Shown here piece by piece: positions 47,441 to 56,421 of a DNA stretch of 64,000 nt. Source of the DNA: Mycolicibacterium rhodesiae NBB3. Lineage in GTDB: Bacteria > Actinomycetota > Actinomycetes > Mycobacteriales > Mycobacteriaceae. Every line of letters starts with the position of its first letter. Within the stretch, counting starts at the first letter, position 1. The stretch covers positions 1,302,001 to 1,366,000 of the forward strand of contig NC_016604.1 in assembly GCF_000230895.2 (NCBI RefSeq), read 5' to 3'. The position numbers and the translations under genes were made by a program. Under the pieces are notes generated by a model. That model saw only the letters and a list, made by a program, of their open reading frames with translations. It did not search any database and was not told the DNA's origin.

Positions 47441-50400
47441 CGGCCACCGAGCGGCGTCTGGCCGGCCGGCATCTTGGGGAGGGTGGTGAGCAGCTTCGGC
47501 ACGACGGTTTTCGCGTCGGGCGCCGGGCGCTCGAAGGCGTACTTGCGGACCTCCTGACCGCCGGGAATCGACCCCGCCACAAGGAGATCCGCGCCGTAGA
47601 GGGTGCTGGTCGTCGCAACGGTCGCGGGCCCTTCGAACGGTGCGAACGACGCGATCTCGGCGTACTCGATGTTCTCCGAATGATGGTTCGGACTTTCCAG
47701 GTACATACCCGGTTGGCCGTCCAGCTTCGACCCGCTCGACCAGACGCGCACCCTACCCTTGTCACCGAGTTGGCTGGTGACGATGCTCATCGCACCGCCC
47801 TCACCGCCCGCGACCCAGCCGGTCGTCAGTGCGACCCCATCGGAGTAGTTCTCGTCGTACGCCAGGAATTGCGACGTCATCTTGGGGTCTTTGGGGCTAT
47901 TCGAATGTTCCTGTGTCGCTGTACCATTGGCCTGCGCCCGCGCGGTCGGCGTGTAGAGGTCCCATCGGAACGTCTTGACCAAGGGCGGCTCGCCGGGTCC
48001 GGGGGCGGTGACGATCGACTCACGGCCGGATCCGAACTCCACCATCCCGGTGGCCATCGTCACCCCGGATTGCGATCCGGGATACGGCGTGAACGTGGAG
48101 AAGACTTCCGGGGCCTTGCCCGACTCGGACGGGAGTGTCGAAGAATAGACCTTGACCTGCGACTCGGTTCCCGGGCCGGTGCCGACGATGATGTTGTCCG
48201 CCATCGCATTTCCGTCGATGTCGGCACCGGCGACCGCCACCCCGCCGGTGAATTCGGCGTCGAACGGGGCGAACCGCGCGATCTCCGTCCTGAACTTCCC
48301 GAAGTCGGTGTCGTTGCCGTCGAACACCGCCACCTCCGGGGCCACGCCTGCGCCGGTGCCCGCAACCAGATCGAGGATCATGTCCCCGTTCACGTCGGCC
48401 ATCGCAACCGAAGGGGTGCCCTCGAAATCAGGGAACGGATTCACGGTCTGGATGACCTTGTCGCCGTTGCCGTCCCGGATCTGAACGGATGCCGGCTTAC
48501 CCTTCGACCCCGGTATCGCCACGGCGTAGGTCGACACTTCCGGGATGACGTTGATGGTGGCCATCAACCCGTTGTCCTCGTGGTTGAGGCGGTGGCAGTG
48601 GATCACGTAGGTGCCTGCGAACTCCAGGAACTCCTGGCGCAGCGTCAGTGTCGCCGGGGTGCTCACCACGTGCATATCGTTGAATATCGGTGCGGGAACG
48701 TTGACGTTGTCGAGGCCCCACGGCTGCACGCCCGTCTTGCCCCGGTTCGGGTCGTCGATGCCCATGACCTGGAAGTCGTTGACGTGGATGTGCATTGGAT
48801 GCGCATCGTTGTTCATGTTGATGATCTTCCATTCCTCAACCGAGTTGAGTCGTGGCTGGATCAGACCGACGTTCGGAAATCCCGACGGCTCGAACATGTA
48901 GATGACAGCCTTGGGATCGTTGTTGCTGGCAAGCCCGCCGCCGATGGTGTCGGTGATCGTCATCTCGCGTGTGACGGACGGTGTCATCACCGCCGTGTCC
49001 ACGAACGATGTGTAAGCATCGAGGTTCTGGCCCGGTTCGAATGCCGTGGTCTCACCCTCACCGCTGGTGTCCTGCGTGGCGCGGATCAGGGTCTGCGTGG
49101 GAAAGACGAAGAACCCGTCGGCGAAGCTGAGGAACTTCGGATCCACGGTCAGCGTCCCCAGCAATGCGGGCGTGTCCTTGGTGCCGTTGTTCGTATACAG
49201 CACACCAGGATTCACGATCGGCTTGGCTTTCGGATCCGGTGGGAACTCCAGGACCAGATCGCCCTCCGTGGGCATCGTCACCGCGATCGCATAGCGCGAT
49301 CCCGGCGGTACGCTCAGGGTCGTTCCGTCTCCGTAGACCGGCCGGCCGACCTGGGTGTAGGGGTTGCCGTCCTGGCCGACGATCGCGAACTTCGGATGGT
49401 TGCCGGTCGCGGTCTCGGTCAATCTGACCGTCATGTAGGCGATGTCACTGATGTTGGCCACAACCCAGATCTCCGTCTGACCCGGCTTGATCTTGAGCTC
49501 CGGCTGGAACTGACCGTTGACAGTGAACTGCACATCGCGCTGATTCTCCGGCAGCTCGGGGTCCTCGGCCACCTTTGTGGTCGGGCTGTCGAAACTCATC
49601 AGGTTCGACGGGATGAACTGGGTCTGACCTCGGTTGTTCAACGGGGACAGCGGGCCGGACCACCAGGGCGTCAGGTATTGGGAGCCCATGGAGGTGTCGG
49701 CGATGTTCACCGGAGCCAGGCTCGGCCGATACGTGCCGTCGGCGAGTTGGGTCCCTTCCGGGGGTTTGAGGGTGCTCGCCCACTGCGGCCAGCTGTAGTT
49801 GTTGAGCTGATGACCTTCGCCCTTACGGTCGAACACATAGTTGTACTGAATTGCCATGTTGCGTATGGGGATATCGTTCTGCGTGACCAGCGGCAGATTC
49901 CCGTCGGGACGTCCGATCTCCAACAGCCCGGCCAATCCGGCGTACGTCTGCTGGGAGGTCATGGTGTGGCGGTGACTGTGATACCAGTACAGCCCGTTGG
50001 GCATGTTCGCGGGCACATCGTAGGTGAAGGTGTTGCCCATCCCCGGGGGGATCGACAGCAGCACGTTGTCGGCGTTGCCCGACGGGCTGATGTGCAATCC
50101 GTGGGTATGCAGGTTCAGCGGCGACTCCTTGAGTTGCGGCGGATACAGCGGCACCTCACCGCCCTTGGGCGTCATGGCGGGGTCGTAGAAGTCTTCGATG
50201 GTCAGATCCTGAAGGTCGTTGTCGTAGCGGACGATCAGCTTCTCGCCCGGCTCCACATGCAGCGTTGGCGCGGGATAGAGATTGTCACCCTTCGTCGATC
50301 CGTCCGACGAGGAACCCTTGATCAGGTCGTACCCGAAGACGAGGAAATTGGTCACCGGCTCTTTGACGGTGTCGAGATTGACGGTGCCCTGGTGCGCCGA

Positions 50401-50604
50401 CAGCCGAACCTCGAGCACCCCGTCCGCACTGGAGAGCCGCACGGGTTCCCTGAACGGGGCAGGCTTGCCGTCGGGGCCCGCGTTCACCCCGGCCTGCGGC
50501 ACGGGCGACTCTTTGGTGCGCGAGCAAGCCGTCGTCGAGGCGGCCGTCATCGACAGAACGGCGAGCAAAGCGACAAGGACACGTAGGCCGGGACGAAGCC
50601 GCAT
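47437..50604 (-). CDS. multicopper oxidase fused to FG-GAP-like propeller, lipoprotein
   Basis: A 1055-residue lipoprotein from the ATG at 50604, which follows GGAGAGG; a GTG at 50622 adds six residues. The signal ends ASTTAC (lipobox Cys27). Copper motifs are LHTHGLH (about 166-171), YWYHSHRHT (about 207-213), HPMHIHVNDFQVMG and VIHCHRLNHEDNGLM, giving a complete set of type 1 and trinuclear ligands with axial Met. From about residue 715 the chain continues with repeats such as VAMADVNGDMILDLVAGTG and GADIDGNAMADNIIVGTG, an FG-GAP/VCBS propeller. It would oxidise Cu(I), metals or phenols outside the membrane. Confidence 0.88.
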   Translation of the reverse strand: MRLRPGLRVLVALLAVLSMTAASTTACSRTKESPVPQAGVNAGPDGKPAPFREPVRLSSADGVLEVRLSAHQGTVNLDTVKEPVTNFLVFGYDLIKGSSSDGSTKGDNLYPAPTLHVEPGEKLIVRYDNDLQDLTIEDFYDPAMTPKGGEVPLYPPQLKESPLNLHTHGLHISPSGNADNVLLSIPPGMGNTFTYDVPANMPNGLYWYHSHRHTMTSQQTYAGLAGLLEIGRPDGNLPLVTQNDIPIRNMAIQYNYVFDRKGEGHQLNNYSWPQWASTLKPPEGTQLADGTYRPSLAPVNIADTSMGSQYLTPWWSGPLSPLNNRGQTQFIPSNLMSFDSPTTKVAEDPELPENQRDVQFTVNGQFQPELKIKPGQTEIWVVANISDIAYMTVRLTETATGNHPKFAIVGQDGNPYTQVGRPVYGDGTTLSVPPGSRYAIAVTMPTEGDLVLEFPPDPKAKPIVNPGVLYTNNGTKDTPALLGTLTVDPKFLSFADGFFVFPTQTLIRATQDTSGEGETTAFEPGQNLDAYTSFVDTAVMTPSVTREMTITDTIGGGLASNNDPKAVIYMFEPSGFPNVGLIQPRLNSVEEWKIINMNNDAHPMHIHVNDFQVMGIDDPNRGKTGVQPWGLDNVNVPAPIFNDMHVVSTPATLTLRQEFLEFAGTYVIHCHRLNHEDNGLMATINVIPEVSTYAVAIPGSKGKPASVQIRDGNGDKVIQTVNPFPDFEGTPSVAMADVNGDMILDLVAGTGAGVAPEVAVFDGNDTDFGKFRTEIARFAPFDAEFTGGVAVAGADIDGNAMADNIIVGTGPGTESQVKVYSSTLPSESGKAPEVFSTFTPYPGSQSGVTMATGMVEFGSGRESIVTAPGPGEPPLVKTFRWDLYTPTARAQANGTATQEHSNSPKDPKMTSQFLAYDENYSDGVALTTGWVAGGEGGAMSIVTSQLGDKGRVRVWSSGSKLDGQPGMYLESPNHHSENIEYAEIASFAPFEGPATVATTSTLYGADLLVAGSIPGGQEVRKYAFERPAPDAKTVVPKLLTTLPKMPAGQTPLGGR

Positions 50605-50694
50605 GGCCTCTCCATTCTCCACGGGGTGGCTACAAAGCGGCGGTAACCGATGTGCAGCCTAGCTGGGAAAAGAGCTGCAGGCGGCGATTTCAGC

Positions 50695-51126
50695 TCAGGT
50701 TGCGGTCTCCTGAGCGGACAGCGCCATCCACTGTCCGTTCCGCAACTCGAAGACGTCGGTGAATCGCTCGACGCCGATCACCTGGCCGCCTTGCATCAAC
50801 GTGTTGACGCCGTGGACGACCGCGGTGTTGCCGGCGATGTCGACGAGCTGCTCGGACGGGTTCATCGTGAACGGTAAGGGCTGGGTGCTCGCAATCTCCT
50901 CGGCACGGTCGATCAGCCGGCCGTCGGAGTTGATGTGTTTGAATGCCGGACCCAGGATCGACTCGACGGTCGCGACGTCGCCGGCCGTGATCGCCGCCAG
51001 CCATCTCATCTCCTGTGCGAGCACGTCGGCGCACGGCTGACAGGTGTCGGCAGCCGCGGGTGCGGGAACGTGGATCGCGATCGCCGAGAAGGCGTACGCA
51101 AGGGCCAAGGGTGTCCATCGGTTCAT
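50695..51126 (-). CDS. secreted SnoaL/DUF4440-like (NTF2 fold) protein
   Basis: A 143-residue protein. The signal peptide MNRWTPLALAYAFSAIAIHV ends near APAAADT, then CQPCADVLAQEMRWLAAITAGDVATVESILGPAFKHINSDGRLIDR and VHGVNTLMQGGQVIGVERFTDVFELRNGQW, a typical SnoaL-like cone fold. A CxxC pair stands at the mature N-terminus. Folds of this kind bind small molecules or isomerise them; no function is assigned. The ATG at 51126 is preferred over one at 51147, which would place polar residues before the signal. The 68 bases between it and the upstream oxidase start hold no gene. Confidence 0.78.
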   Translation of the reverse strand: MNRWTPLALAYAFSAIAIHVPAPAAADTCQPCADVLAQEMRWLAAITAGDVATVESILGPAFKHINSDGRLIDRAEEIASTQPLPFTMNPSEQLVDIAGNTAVVHGVNTLMQGGQVIGVERFTDVFELRNGQWMALSAQETAT

Positions 51127-51162
51127 ACGATCCGTCCTGCCGGCCAATGATTGCTAGGTTGC

Positions 51163-51918
51163 ATGTCGAATGATGCGACGAAAGGGCGAGCATTGTCGGG
51201 CGATTGGGGATCGGTACTTATCGAGCTCGTCCCGCTGGCTCTGGTCGTGGCGCTCTCGCCGATATCGGTCATCCCCGCGGTGTTGGTGCTGCACACCCCC
51301 CGCCCGCGACCGGCGGGGCTGGCCTTCCTCGCGGGTTGGCTCGTTGGTCTGGCAGCGCTGACGAGTGTCTTCCTCGAGCTGTCGAGTCTGATCGGGGGCC
51401 TCGGCGGCAAGCCACCCGGTTGGGCGTCCTGGTTGCGCATCGTGGTGGGCGCATTGCTGATTGTGTTCGGCATCTACCGATGGCTCAATCGCAAGAAGTC
51501 TGCGCACACTCCCAAATGGCTGCAGAGCATGTCGAAGCTCACTCCCGCTCGCGCGGGCCTGACGGGCCTCGTCCTCACCATCGTCAACCCCAAGGTGCTG
51601 TTCATATGTGCCGCAGCGGGTTTGGCCATCGGCACGACGGGGATGGCAGATACCCGCGTGTGGCTCGCCGTCCTCTGGTTCGTCGTGGTCGCCGGTTCGA
51701 CCGTCGCGCTACCGATCCTGGCCTACGCGGTGTCGCCTGAGCGGCTCGATGCGCCGCTGACGCGGCTCAAGGGGTGGATGGAGCGCCAGCACGCCGTGCT
51801 CATCGCGGGAATCCTGGTCGTGATCGGACTTTTGGTGCTGTTCAAGGGAATTCACGGGCTGAACGAAACTCACCCCACGTCGGGCAGCCCGAGTTCATCG
51901 GCGTCAGCAGTGAGGTAG
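51163..51918 (+). CDS. GAP (Sap/LysE-like) family membrane protein
   Basis: A 251-residue protein with about six TM helices. ALVVALSPISVIPAVLVLHTPRPRPAGLAFLAGWLVGL and TGLVLTIVNPKVLFICAAAG carry the two Asn/Pro repeats typical of the family. Mycobacterial Gap proteins are linked to export of glycopeptidolipids to the cell surface; other relatives are of unknown function. A TTG at 51196 is an alternative start. It is divergent from the SnoaL-like gene by 36 bases and its 3' end overlaps the convergent tetR gene by 49 bases. Confidence 0.82.
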   Translation: MSNDATKGRALSGDWGSVLIELVPLALVVALSPISVIPAVLVLHTPRPRPAGLAFLAGWLVGLAALTSVFLELSSLIGGLGGKPPGWASWLRIVVGALLIVFGIYRWLNRKKSAHTPKWLQSMSKLTPARAGLTGLVLTIVNPKVLFICAAAGLAIGTTGMADTRVWLAVLWFVVVAGSTVALPILAYAVSPERLDAPLTRLKGWMERQHAVLIAGILVVIGLLVLFKGIHGLNETHPTSGSPSSSASAVR

Positions 51919-52511
51919 CGCGTCACCGTCGGCGCGATCAACCGCACCAGTTCGTCGTCGGACAGCGTCGCCAGCGGTGGCACCTTCATCACGTAGCGCA
52001 GCACCGCCGCGCCGACCAGCTGGCTCGCGGCGAGCATCGAGCGCAACCGGGCCTGTTCCCCACCCCCGAGCACACCGGACACGGCGGTCAGCACGTAGTT
52101 CTGCATGAACGCGCGGAACGCATCGTGGGCGTCGGAGTTGGAGGTGGCCGACTGCAGCATCGCCACCATGCTCGGTCCGGTGTCGGGTGCTTCCCAGATT
52201 CGCAGGTACGTCCGCACCATCCGGGTCCCGATGTCGGGGTCGTCGTCGGAGCTTCCAGTGAGCGCGGCCACCAGCGCGCTCGGATCGACGATGAGCCGCA
52301 GTGACTCGCGGAACAGATCGGCCTTCGAGCCGAACAGGTACAGCAACATCGACGGGTCCACGTGGGCGTCGTCGGCGATCGCCCGCAGGGTCGTCTTCTC
52401 GTAACCCTCCGTCGCGAACCGCACCTTTGCCGCTGCCAGGACGGCGTCGCGCGATACCGGATCACCCTGGCGGCGCCCCCGGCGTTTGGTCGTCTTCGCT
52501 GGTGACGGCAT
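51870..52511 (-). CDS. TetR family transcriptional repressor
   Basis: A 213-residue regulator. The N-terminal HTH (VSRDAVLAAAKVRFATEGYEKTTLRAIADDAHVDPSMLLYLFGSKADLF) is clear; the C-terminal helical part should bind a ligand and is unassigned. It is divergent from a YhgE-like membrane gene, with a perfect dyad between. TATCGT (52518-52523) with six bases before the ATG suggests a leaderless tetR message. The dyad is two bases upstream of this -10, so autorepression is likely. Its last 49 bases overlap the convergent GAP gene. Confidence 0.9.
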   Translation of the reverse strand: MPSPAKTTKRRGRRQGDPVSRDAVLAAAKVRFATEGYEKTTLRAIADDAHVDPSMLLYLFGSKADLFRESLRLIVDPSALVAALTGSSDDDPDIGTRMVRTYLRIWEAPDTGPSMVAMLQSATSNSDAHDAFRAFMQNYVLTAVSGVLGGGEQARLRSMLAASQLVGAAVLRYVMKVPPLATLSDDELVRLIAPTVTRYLTADADELGLPDVG

Positions 52512-52525
52512 CTATCGACGATAGC

Positions 52526-52545
52526 ATTTCAATGACTGTTGAAAT
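52526..52545. promoter_or_regulatory. TetR operator dyad
   Basis: ATTTCAA, six bases (TGACTG), TTGAAAT: a perfect 7+7 dyad between the tetR gene and the divergent membrane gene. A second, shorter dyad (ATTCA-ACGA-TGAAT, 52579-52592) lies nearer the membrane gene. Both share the TTCAA/TGAA core, so the repressor may bind twice and control both genes. Confidence 0.65.
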
Positions 52546-52604
52546 CATCGCGCCCGCGCGTTACGCTCAGCCGCATTAATTCAACGATGAATGAAAAGAG
52601 GTCG

Positions 52605-53615
52605 ATGATGGTGACGGACACCGCGCACCGGCACACCCACGCCGTACCCGTACACGAGCCGCCCGCCGCGATCCGGGCGACCGGCATCATCGCGGTGCTC
52701 ACCGTCGCGATCGCCCTCGTCGCGATCGCGTTCGCTCTGCCCGCCGCGCGTACAGCACCGCACGCCGTGCCGATCGGCGCGGCCGGCCCCCAGTCGGCAA
52801 GTGGAGAAGTCGCGGCCACTCTTCAGAAGCAGGCGCCGGGCGCCTTCACGATCACCTACTACCCCGGCGAGGAGGCGCTGCGGGATGCGATCCGCAACCG
52901 GGACGTCTACGGCGGCATCGCTTTCGGCCCCGACGGACCGCGTCTGCTGACCGCCACCGGCGGCAGCCCGATGGTCGCGCAGATGCTCACCCAGATGGCC
53001 AATGGCATCGCCGCGAAAACCGGAGTTCCCTTGGCCACCGAGGATCTGGCCCCGCCGACCGTCCAGGATCCGCGCGGCGCCGGGCTGGCCGCGTCGGCAT
53101 TACCGATCACCCTCGCCGGACTGCTGCCCGCGGTCGCTCTCGTGCTCGCGCTCAAGCGCGAGGTCTGGACCCGGTTCACCGCCGTCGTAATCTTCGCCGG
53201 TGTCGCGGGTGTGAGCATCGCGGCGCTGTTGCGCTACGTCCTCGGCTCGATCGACGCGAACTTCTGGGGCGTCGCCGGCGGCTTGTCGCTGGGCATTCTG
53301 GCCGCAGGGTTGACCATGCTCGGGCTCGGCTCGCTGTTCGGCCGGTTCGGGCTGGCTCTCGGCGCGGTCGCCGCCCTGTTGATCGGCAACCCCCTGTCGG
53401 GGCTGACCAGCGCGCCGGAGATGCTGCCCACCGGCTGGGGTCAGCTGGGTCAATGGCTACCCCAGGGCGCCAACGCCACCCTGCTTCGGTCAACCGCATT
53501 CTTCGACGGGGCCGGCGGCGCGCTGCCGATCGTGGTGCTGACCTGCTGGTCACTGCTCGGTATCGCACTGGTGGTCACCGCGGCGCTTACTATCGAACGA
53601 CGTGGGGCTCGATGA
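52605..53615 (+). CDS. YhgE/Pip- or ABC-2-like membrane protein
   Basis: About 336 residues from the ATG at 52605, which follows AAAGAGG; earlier in-frame ATGs at 52587 and 52539 are possible but the latter lies in the operator. One N-terminal TM helix (about 25-48), an extracytoplasmic domain with YPGEEALRDAIRNRDVYGGIAFGPDGPRLL, then about five TM helices from residue 168. This matches the arrangement of YhgE/Pip and ABC-2 permease-type proteins. No ATPase gene is adjacent. Control by a divergent TetR suggests a drug or lipid efflux role. It overlaps the flavohaemoglobin gene by 14 bases. Confidence 0.78.
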   Translation: MMVTDTAHRHTHAVPVHEPPAAIRATGIIAVLTVAIALVAIAFALPAARTAPHAVPIGAAGPQSASGEVAATLQKQAPGAFTITYYPGEEALRDAIRNRDVYGGIAFGPDGPRLLTATGGSPMVAQMLTQMANGIAAKTGVPLATEDLAPPTVQDPRGAGLAASALPITLAGLLPAVALVLALKREVWTRFTAVVIFAGVAGVSIAALLRYVLGSIDANFWGVAGGLSLGILAAGLTMLGLGSLFGRFGLALGAVAALLIGNPLSGLTSAPEMLPTGWGQLGQWLPQGANATLLRSTAFFDGAGGALPIVVLTCWSLLGIALVVTAALTIERRGAR

Positions 53616-54768
53616 TCGTGATGCGCTGCGAACGCTGCGTGACGCCGTCGACCCTGCGCTCGGCTCCGACGACCTGATCCGGCGTTTCTACACCCGCTGG
53701 TTCGCCATCGACACTTCCGTTCGCGATCTGTTCCCCCCGGACATGACCGCGCAGCGCAGCGCCTTCGCGCAGGCAATGACGTGGGTGTTGGGCGAGCTCG
53801 TCGACCAGCGGGCCGAGGCGCCGGTGGCCTTCCTCGCGCAACTGGGTCGCGACCATCGCAAATACGGTGTCACGCAACGGCATTACGACAGCCTCCGGGA
53901 TGCACTGCTCACGACGTTTCGCACCCAGCTGATCGACGCGTGGGATGACAGGCTCGAGCAAACGGCTCACGACGCGGTCGCACTGTTCGTCGGGGTGATG
54001 CGGGGTGCGGCGGACGCCGAGCAGGGTCCGCCCTACTGCGACGGCACGGTGATCGAACACATCCGACCCGCCCGAGACGTCTCGATGATCCGGTTGCAGC
54101 TCGACCACCCGCTGTACTACCACCCTGGTCAGTACGTCACCGTCCAGGTGCCGCAGTGGCCGCGCCGGTGGCGCTACCTCAGCCCATCGATCCCCGCCGA
54201 CCGCGACGGCAAAATCGAATTTCACGTCCGTTCGGTGCCCGGCGGCATGGTGAGTCCGGCGATCGTCGGTGAGACGAGGCCCGGCGACCGGTGGCGCATG
54301 TCCAACCCGCACGGCGGCATGCACGTAGACCGCGACGGAGGTGACGTCCTCATGGTCGCCGGCAGCACCGGCCTCGCCCCCCTGCGGGCGCTGATCATGG
54401 ATCTCACCCGCAAGGCCGTCAATCCGCGGGTGCATCTTTTCTTCGGTACCCGCTTTCCCTGCGAGCTCTACGATCTGCACACCCTGTGGCAGATCGTCTC
54501 GCAGAATCCGTGGCTGTCGGTGACGCCGGTGTCGGAGTTCAACACCGATCCGCCGTGGGCAGCGGACTTCCCCCTCGTCTCGCCGCCGCGCGGTCTGCAT
54601 GTCCGCCAGACGGGGCTGCTCCCGGATGTCGTCACGCGGTACGGCGGGTGGGGTGATCGGCAGATCCTCATCTGTGGCGGTCCGGAGATGGTCGAGGCCA
54701 CCAAGGCGGCACTGCTCGCCAAAGGCGCTCCGGCCGAACGTATTCAGCACGATCCGTTGACGGGCTGA
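53602..54768 (+). CDS. type II flavohaemoglobin (Rv0385-like)
   Basis: A 388-residue protein from a GTG at 53602. The globin domain (about 1-135) has the proximal His in HRKYGVTQRHYDSL. The reductase domain follows: HPLYYHPGQYVTVQVPQWPRRWRYLSPS (FAD site, with the usual RxYS replaced by RYLS), then VLMVAGSTGLAPLRALIMD and ILICGGPEMVEATKAAL (nucleotide site). Rv0385-type flavohaemoglobins differ from nitric-oxide-dioxygenase Hmp proteins and were reported to oxidise D-lactate. Its overlap with the TetR-controlled membrane gene implies co-transcription. Confidence 0.88.
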   Translation: MGLDDRDALRTLRDAVDPALGSDDLIRRFYTRWFAIDTSVRDLFPPDMTAQRSAFAQAMTWVLGELVDQRAEAPVAFLAQLGRDHRKYGVTQRHYDSLRDALLTTFRTQLIDAWDDRLEQTAHDAVALFVGVMRGAADAEQGPPYCDGTVIEHIRPARDVSMIRLQLDHPLYYHPGQYVTVQVPQWPRRWRYLSPSIPADRDGKIEFHVRSVPGGMVSPAIVGETRPGDRWRMSNPHGGMHVDRDGGDVLMVAGSTGLAPLRALIMDLTRKAVNPRVHLFFGTRFPCELYDLHTLWQIVSQNPWLSVTPVSEFNTDPPWAADFPLVSPPRGLHVRQTGLLPDVVTRYGGWGDRQILICGGPEMVEATKAALLAKGAPAERIQHDPLTG

Positions 54769-54808
54769 TCGGTTACGACGCGACCGCGAGCATGGCAGGA
54801 TCTCGGAC

Positions 54809-55711
54809 ATGCCCGATTTGGAGCCCATAACGATTCACGACCCGTCATCCTCGCTGACGGCCACCTTCGTACCGGGCGCCGGCATGATCGGCACCTCGCT
54901 CGCCGACGGCGTTGACGAGTTCCTCGGGCAGCGCCGCGGACTGGACGCCTATGTGAGCAACGGCAAGACGATGGGCATCCCGATCCTCTACCCGTGGGCG
55001 AACCGGCTGGGAGCCCGCGAGTACGAGAGCAACGGCGTCCTGGTCACCCTCACACCCGGGAAAGGCGGAGTGCGCACCGACGACAACGGTCTGCCCATCC
55101 ACGGTGTCCTCGCGGCATATCCGGGTTGGCAGATCACCGCACAGTCGCCGACCTCGCTGACCGCCGTCGTGGACTTCGCAGCGCAGCCAGCACTGCTTGC
55201 GGCCTTCCCGTTCCCCCACGTGCTGACCCAGGCCGTCACGCTGTCGGATCGCACCCTCACCATCGAGACCACCGTGACCGCGACGGGATCAGCCTCCGTG
55301 CCACTGTGTTTCGGCTATCACCCGTACTTCACGATACCCGGCGTGCCGCGCGCGCAGTGGCGGCTGAGCACCCCGGCGATGCGGCATCTGCCGGTGGACA
55401 GCCGGGGTATCCCGACCGGACAGCACGACGACTGGGACGCCCTCGACAAGTCGCTGGAGTCGGTCACCTATGACGACGGCTTCGACAACGTGCCCACCGG
55501 GGCAGTGTTCTCACTCACCGGAGGCGAACGCCGCATCGATGTTCGGTTCGAGACGGGTTATCCCGCAGCGCAAATCTTCGCACCCGACAGCGACGACCTC
55601 ATCGCCATCGAACCGATGGCCGCGCCGACCGATTCGCTGCGCAGCGGCGGATACCGCTCCGCGGTGCCCGGCGAATCGGAGACGGCGCGCTTTACGGTCA
55701 CGGTGACCTAG
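54809..55711 (+). CDS. aldose 1-epimerase family protein
   Basis: A 300-residue beta-sandwich protein: GMIGTSLADGVDEFLGQRRGLD, PILYPWANRLGAREY, GLPIHGVLAAYPGW (His), LCFGYHPYFTIPG (His) and the late LIAIEPMAAPTDSLRSGG with the catalytic Glu. Aldose 1-epimerases interconvert sugar anomers; relatives act on hexose-6-phosphates. It starts 40 bases after the flavohaemoglobin gene. The start at 54809 fits the domain boundary. The last base of its TAG stop is the first base of the next gene's GTG. Confidence 0.88.
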   Translation: MPDLEPITIHDPSSSLTATFVPGAGMIGTSLADGVDEFLGQRRGLDAYVSNGKTMGIPILYPWANRLGAREYESNGVLVTLTPGKGGVRTDDNGLPIHGVLAAYPGWQITAQSPTSLTAVVDFAAQPALLAAFPFPHVLTQAVTLSDRTLTIETTVTATGSASVPLCFGYHPYFTIPGVPRAQWRLSTPAMRHLPVDSRGIPTGQHDDWDALDKSLESVTYDDGFDNVPTGAVFSLTGGERRIDVRFETGYPAAQIFAPDSDDLIAIEPMAAPTDSLRSGGYRSAVPGESETARFTVTVT

Positions 55712-56046
55712 TGCAGGTCAAGGGAACAGCCACACTGACCACGGTCGGTGTCCTACTCGCACTCGCAGCGGGCGCCCTCGTCGCGCTGAGCACAAACGTC
55801 GTGTCGAATACGTGGCTACTCATCACAGAGCCGTCCAACGTCATTCCCCGCGAATCGTCATTATGGACGTTTACGCCCACTGTGATGAACAGCGGATCCG
55901 GCGACTGGTGGCTATACGGCGAGGATGACGAAAACTACTATTACTTCACGGGATCCGGCGATCGCCCCTACATCGCCGCATCGAAGGTCGACAGTCGCGG
56001 CTGCGCGGGATTCGACAGTAAAGACTTCCAGACGTGGTGCAGGTGA
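55711..56046 (+). CDS. hypothetical secreted or membrane-anchored small protein
   Basis: A 111-residue protein. One hydrophobic segment at about residues 8-29 (TLTTVGVLLALAAGALVAL) is followed by a polar, aromatic-rich outer part: GSGDWWLYGEDDENYYYFTG and two Cys near the end (RGCAGFDS, QTWCR) that could pair. I do not recognise the family. The GTG start shares its first base with the preceding stop. Base composition is slightly more AT-rich than neighbours, a weak hint of different origin. It converges on hspR with a six-base gap. Confidence 0.6.
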   Translation: MQVKGTATLTTVGVLLALAAGALVALSTNVVSNTWLLITEPSNVIPRESSLWTFTPTVMNSGSGDWWLYGEDDENYYYFTGSGDRPYIAASKVDSRGCAGFDSKDFQTWCR

Positions 56047-56052
56047 TCCGAC

Positions 56053-56421
56053 TCAGCGCTTGTGGCGAGGCTGCCAGACTACCAGGGCCGTGCTCTTGCC
56101 CCTGGGGGCCGAACGCAGCTCGTCGATCTCGCGAGCCATCTCCTGCAGGCGGCTCTGCAACGCCTCCACCTGGTTGGTGAGCTCGATGATCCGCTTGATG
56201 CCTGCGAGGTTGACACCCTCGTCCTGCGACAGTCGCTGCACTTCGCGGAGCAGATCGACATCATGCTGCGAATAGCGCCGCCCACCGCCGGAGGTGCGCT
56301 GCGGACTGACCAGACCGAGCCGGTCGTATGTGCGCAGAGTCTGCGCATGCATACCGGCCAGCTCGGCGGCCACCGAGATCAGGAAGGTGTGGGCGCCGTC
56401 ACTCGATCGCTTGGCGCTCAT
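56053..56421 (-). CDS. hspR: heat-shock repressor HspR
   Basis: A MerR-type regulator of 122 residues from the ATG at 56421, whose A is the last base of the dnaJ stop (TGATG). LISVAAELAGMHAQTLRTYDRLGLVSPQRTSGGGRRYSQHDV is the winged-helix DNA-binding region, followed by a coiled coil (LTNQVEALQSRLQEMAREIDEL) for dimerisation. HspR represses dnaK and clpB by binding HAIR repeats and needs DnaK as co-repressor. A further in-frame start at 56436 lies inside dnaJ. Last gene of the dnaK operon. Confidence 0.97.
   Translation of the reverse strand: MSAKRSSDGAHTFLISVAAELAGMHAQTLRTYDRLGLVSPQRTSGGGRRYSQHDVDLLREVQRLSQDEGVNLAGIKRIIELTNQVEALQSRLQEMAREIDELRSAPRGKSTALVVWQPRHKR

Noticed and set aside
47152..50586. 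A 1144-codon open frame antisense to the multicopper oxidase
   Set aside because: It has no recognisable domain, is dominated by Arg, Gly, His and Val, and arises from third-position GC bias of the real gene.
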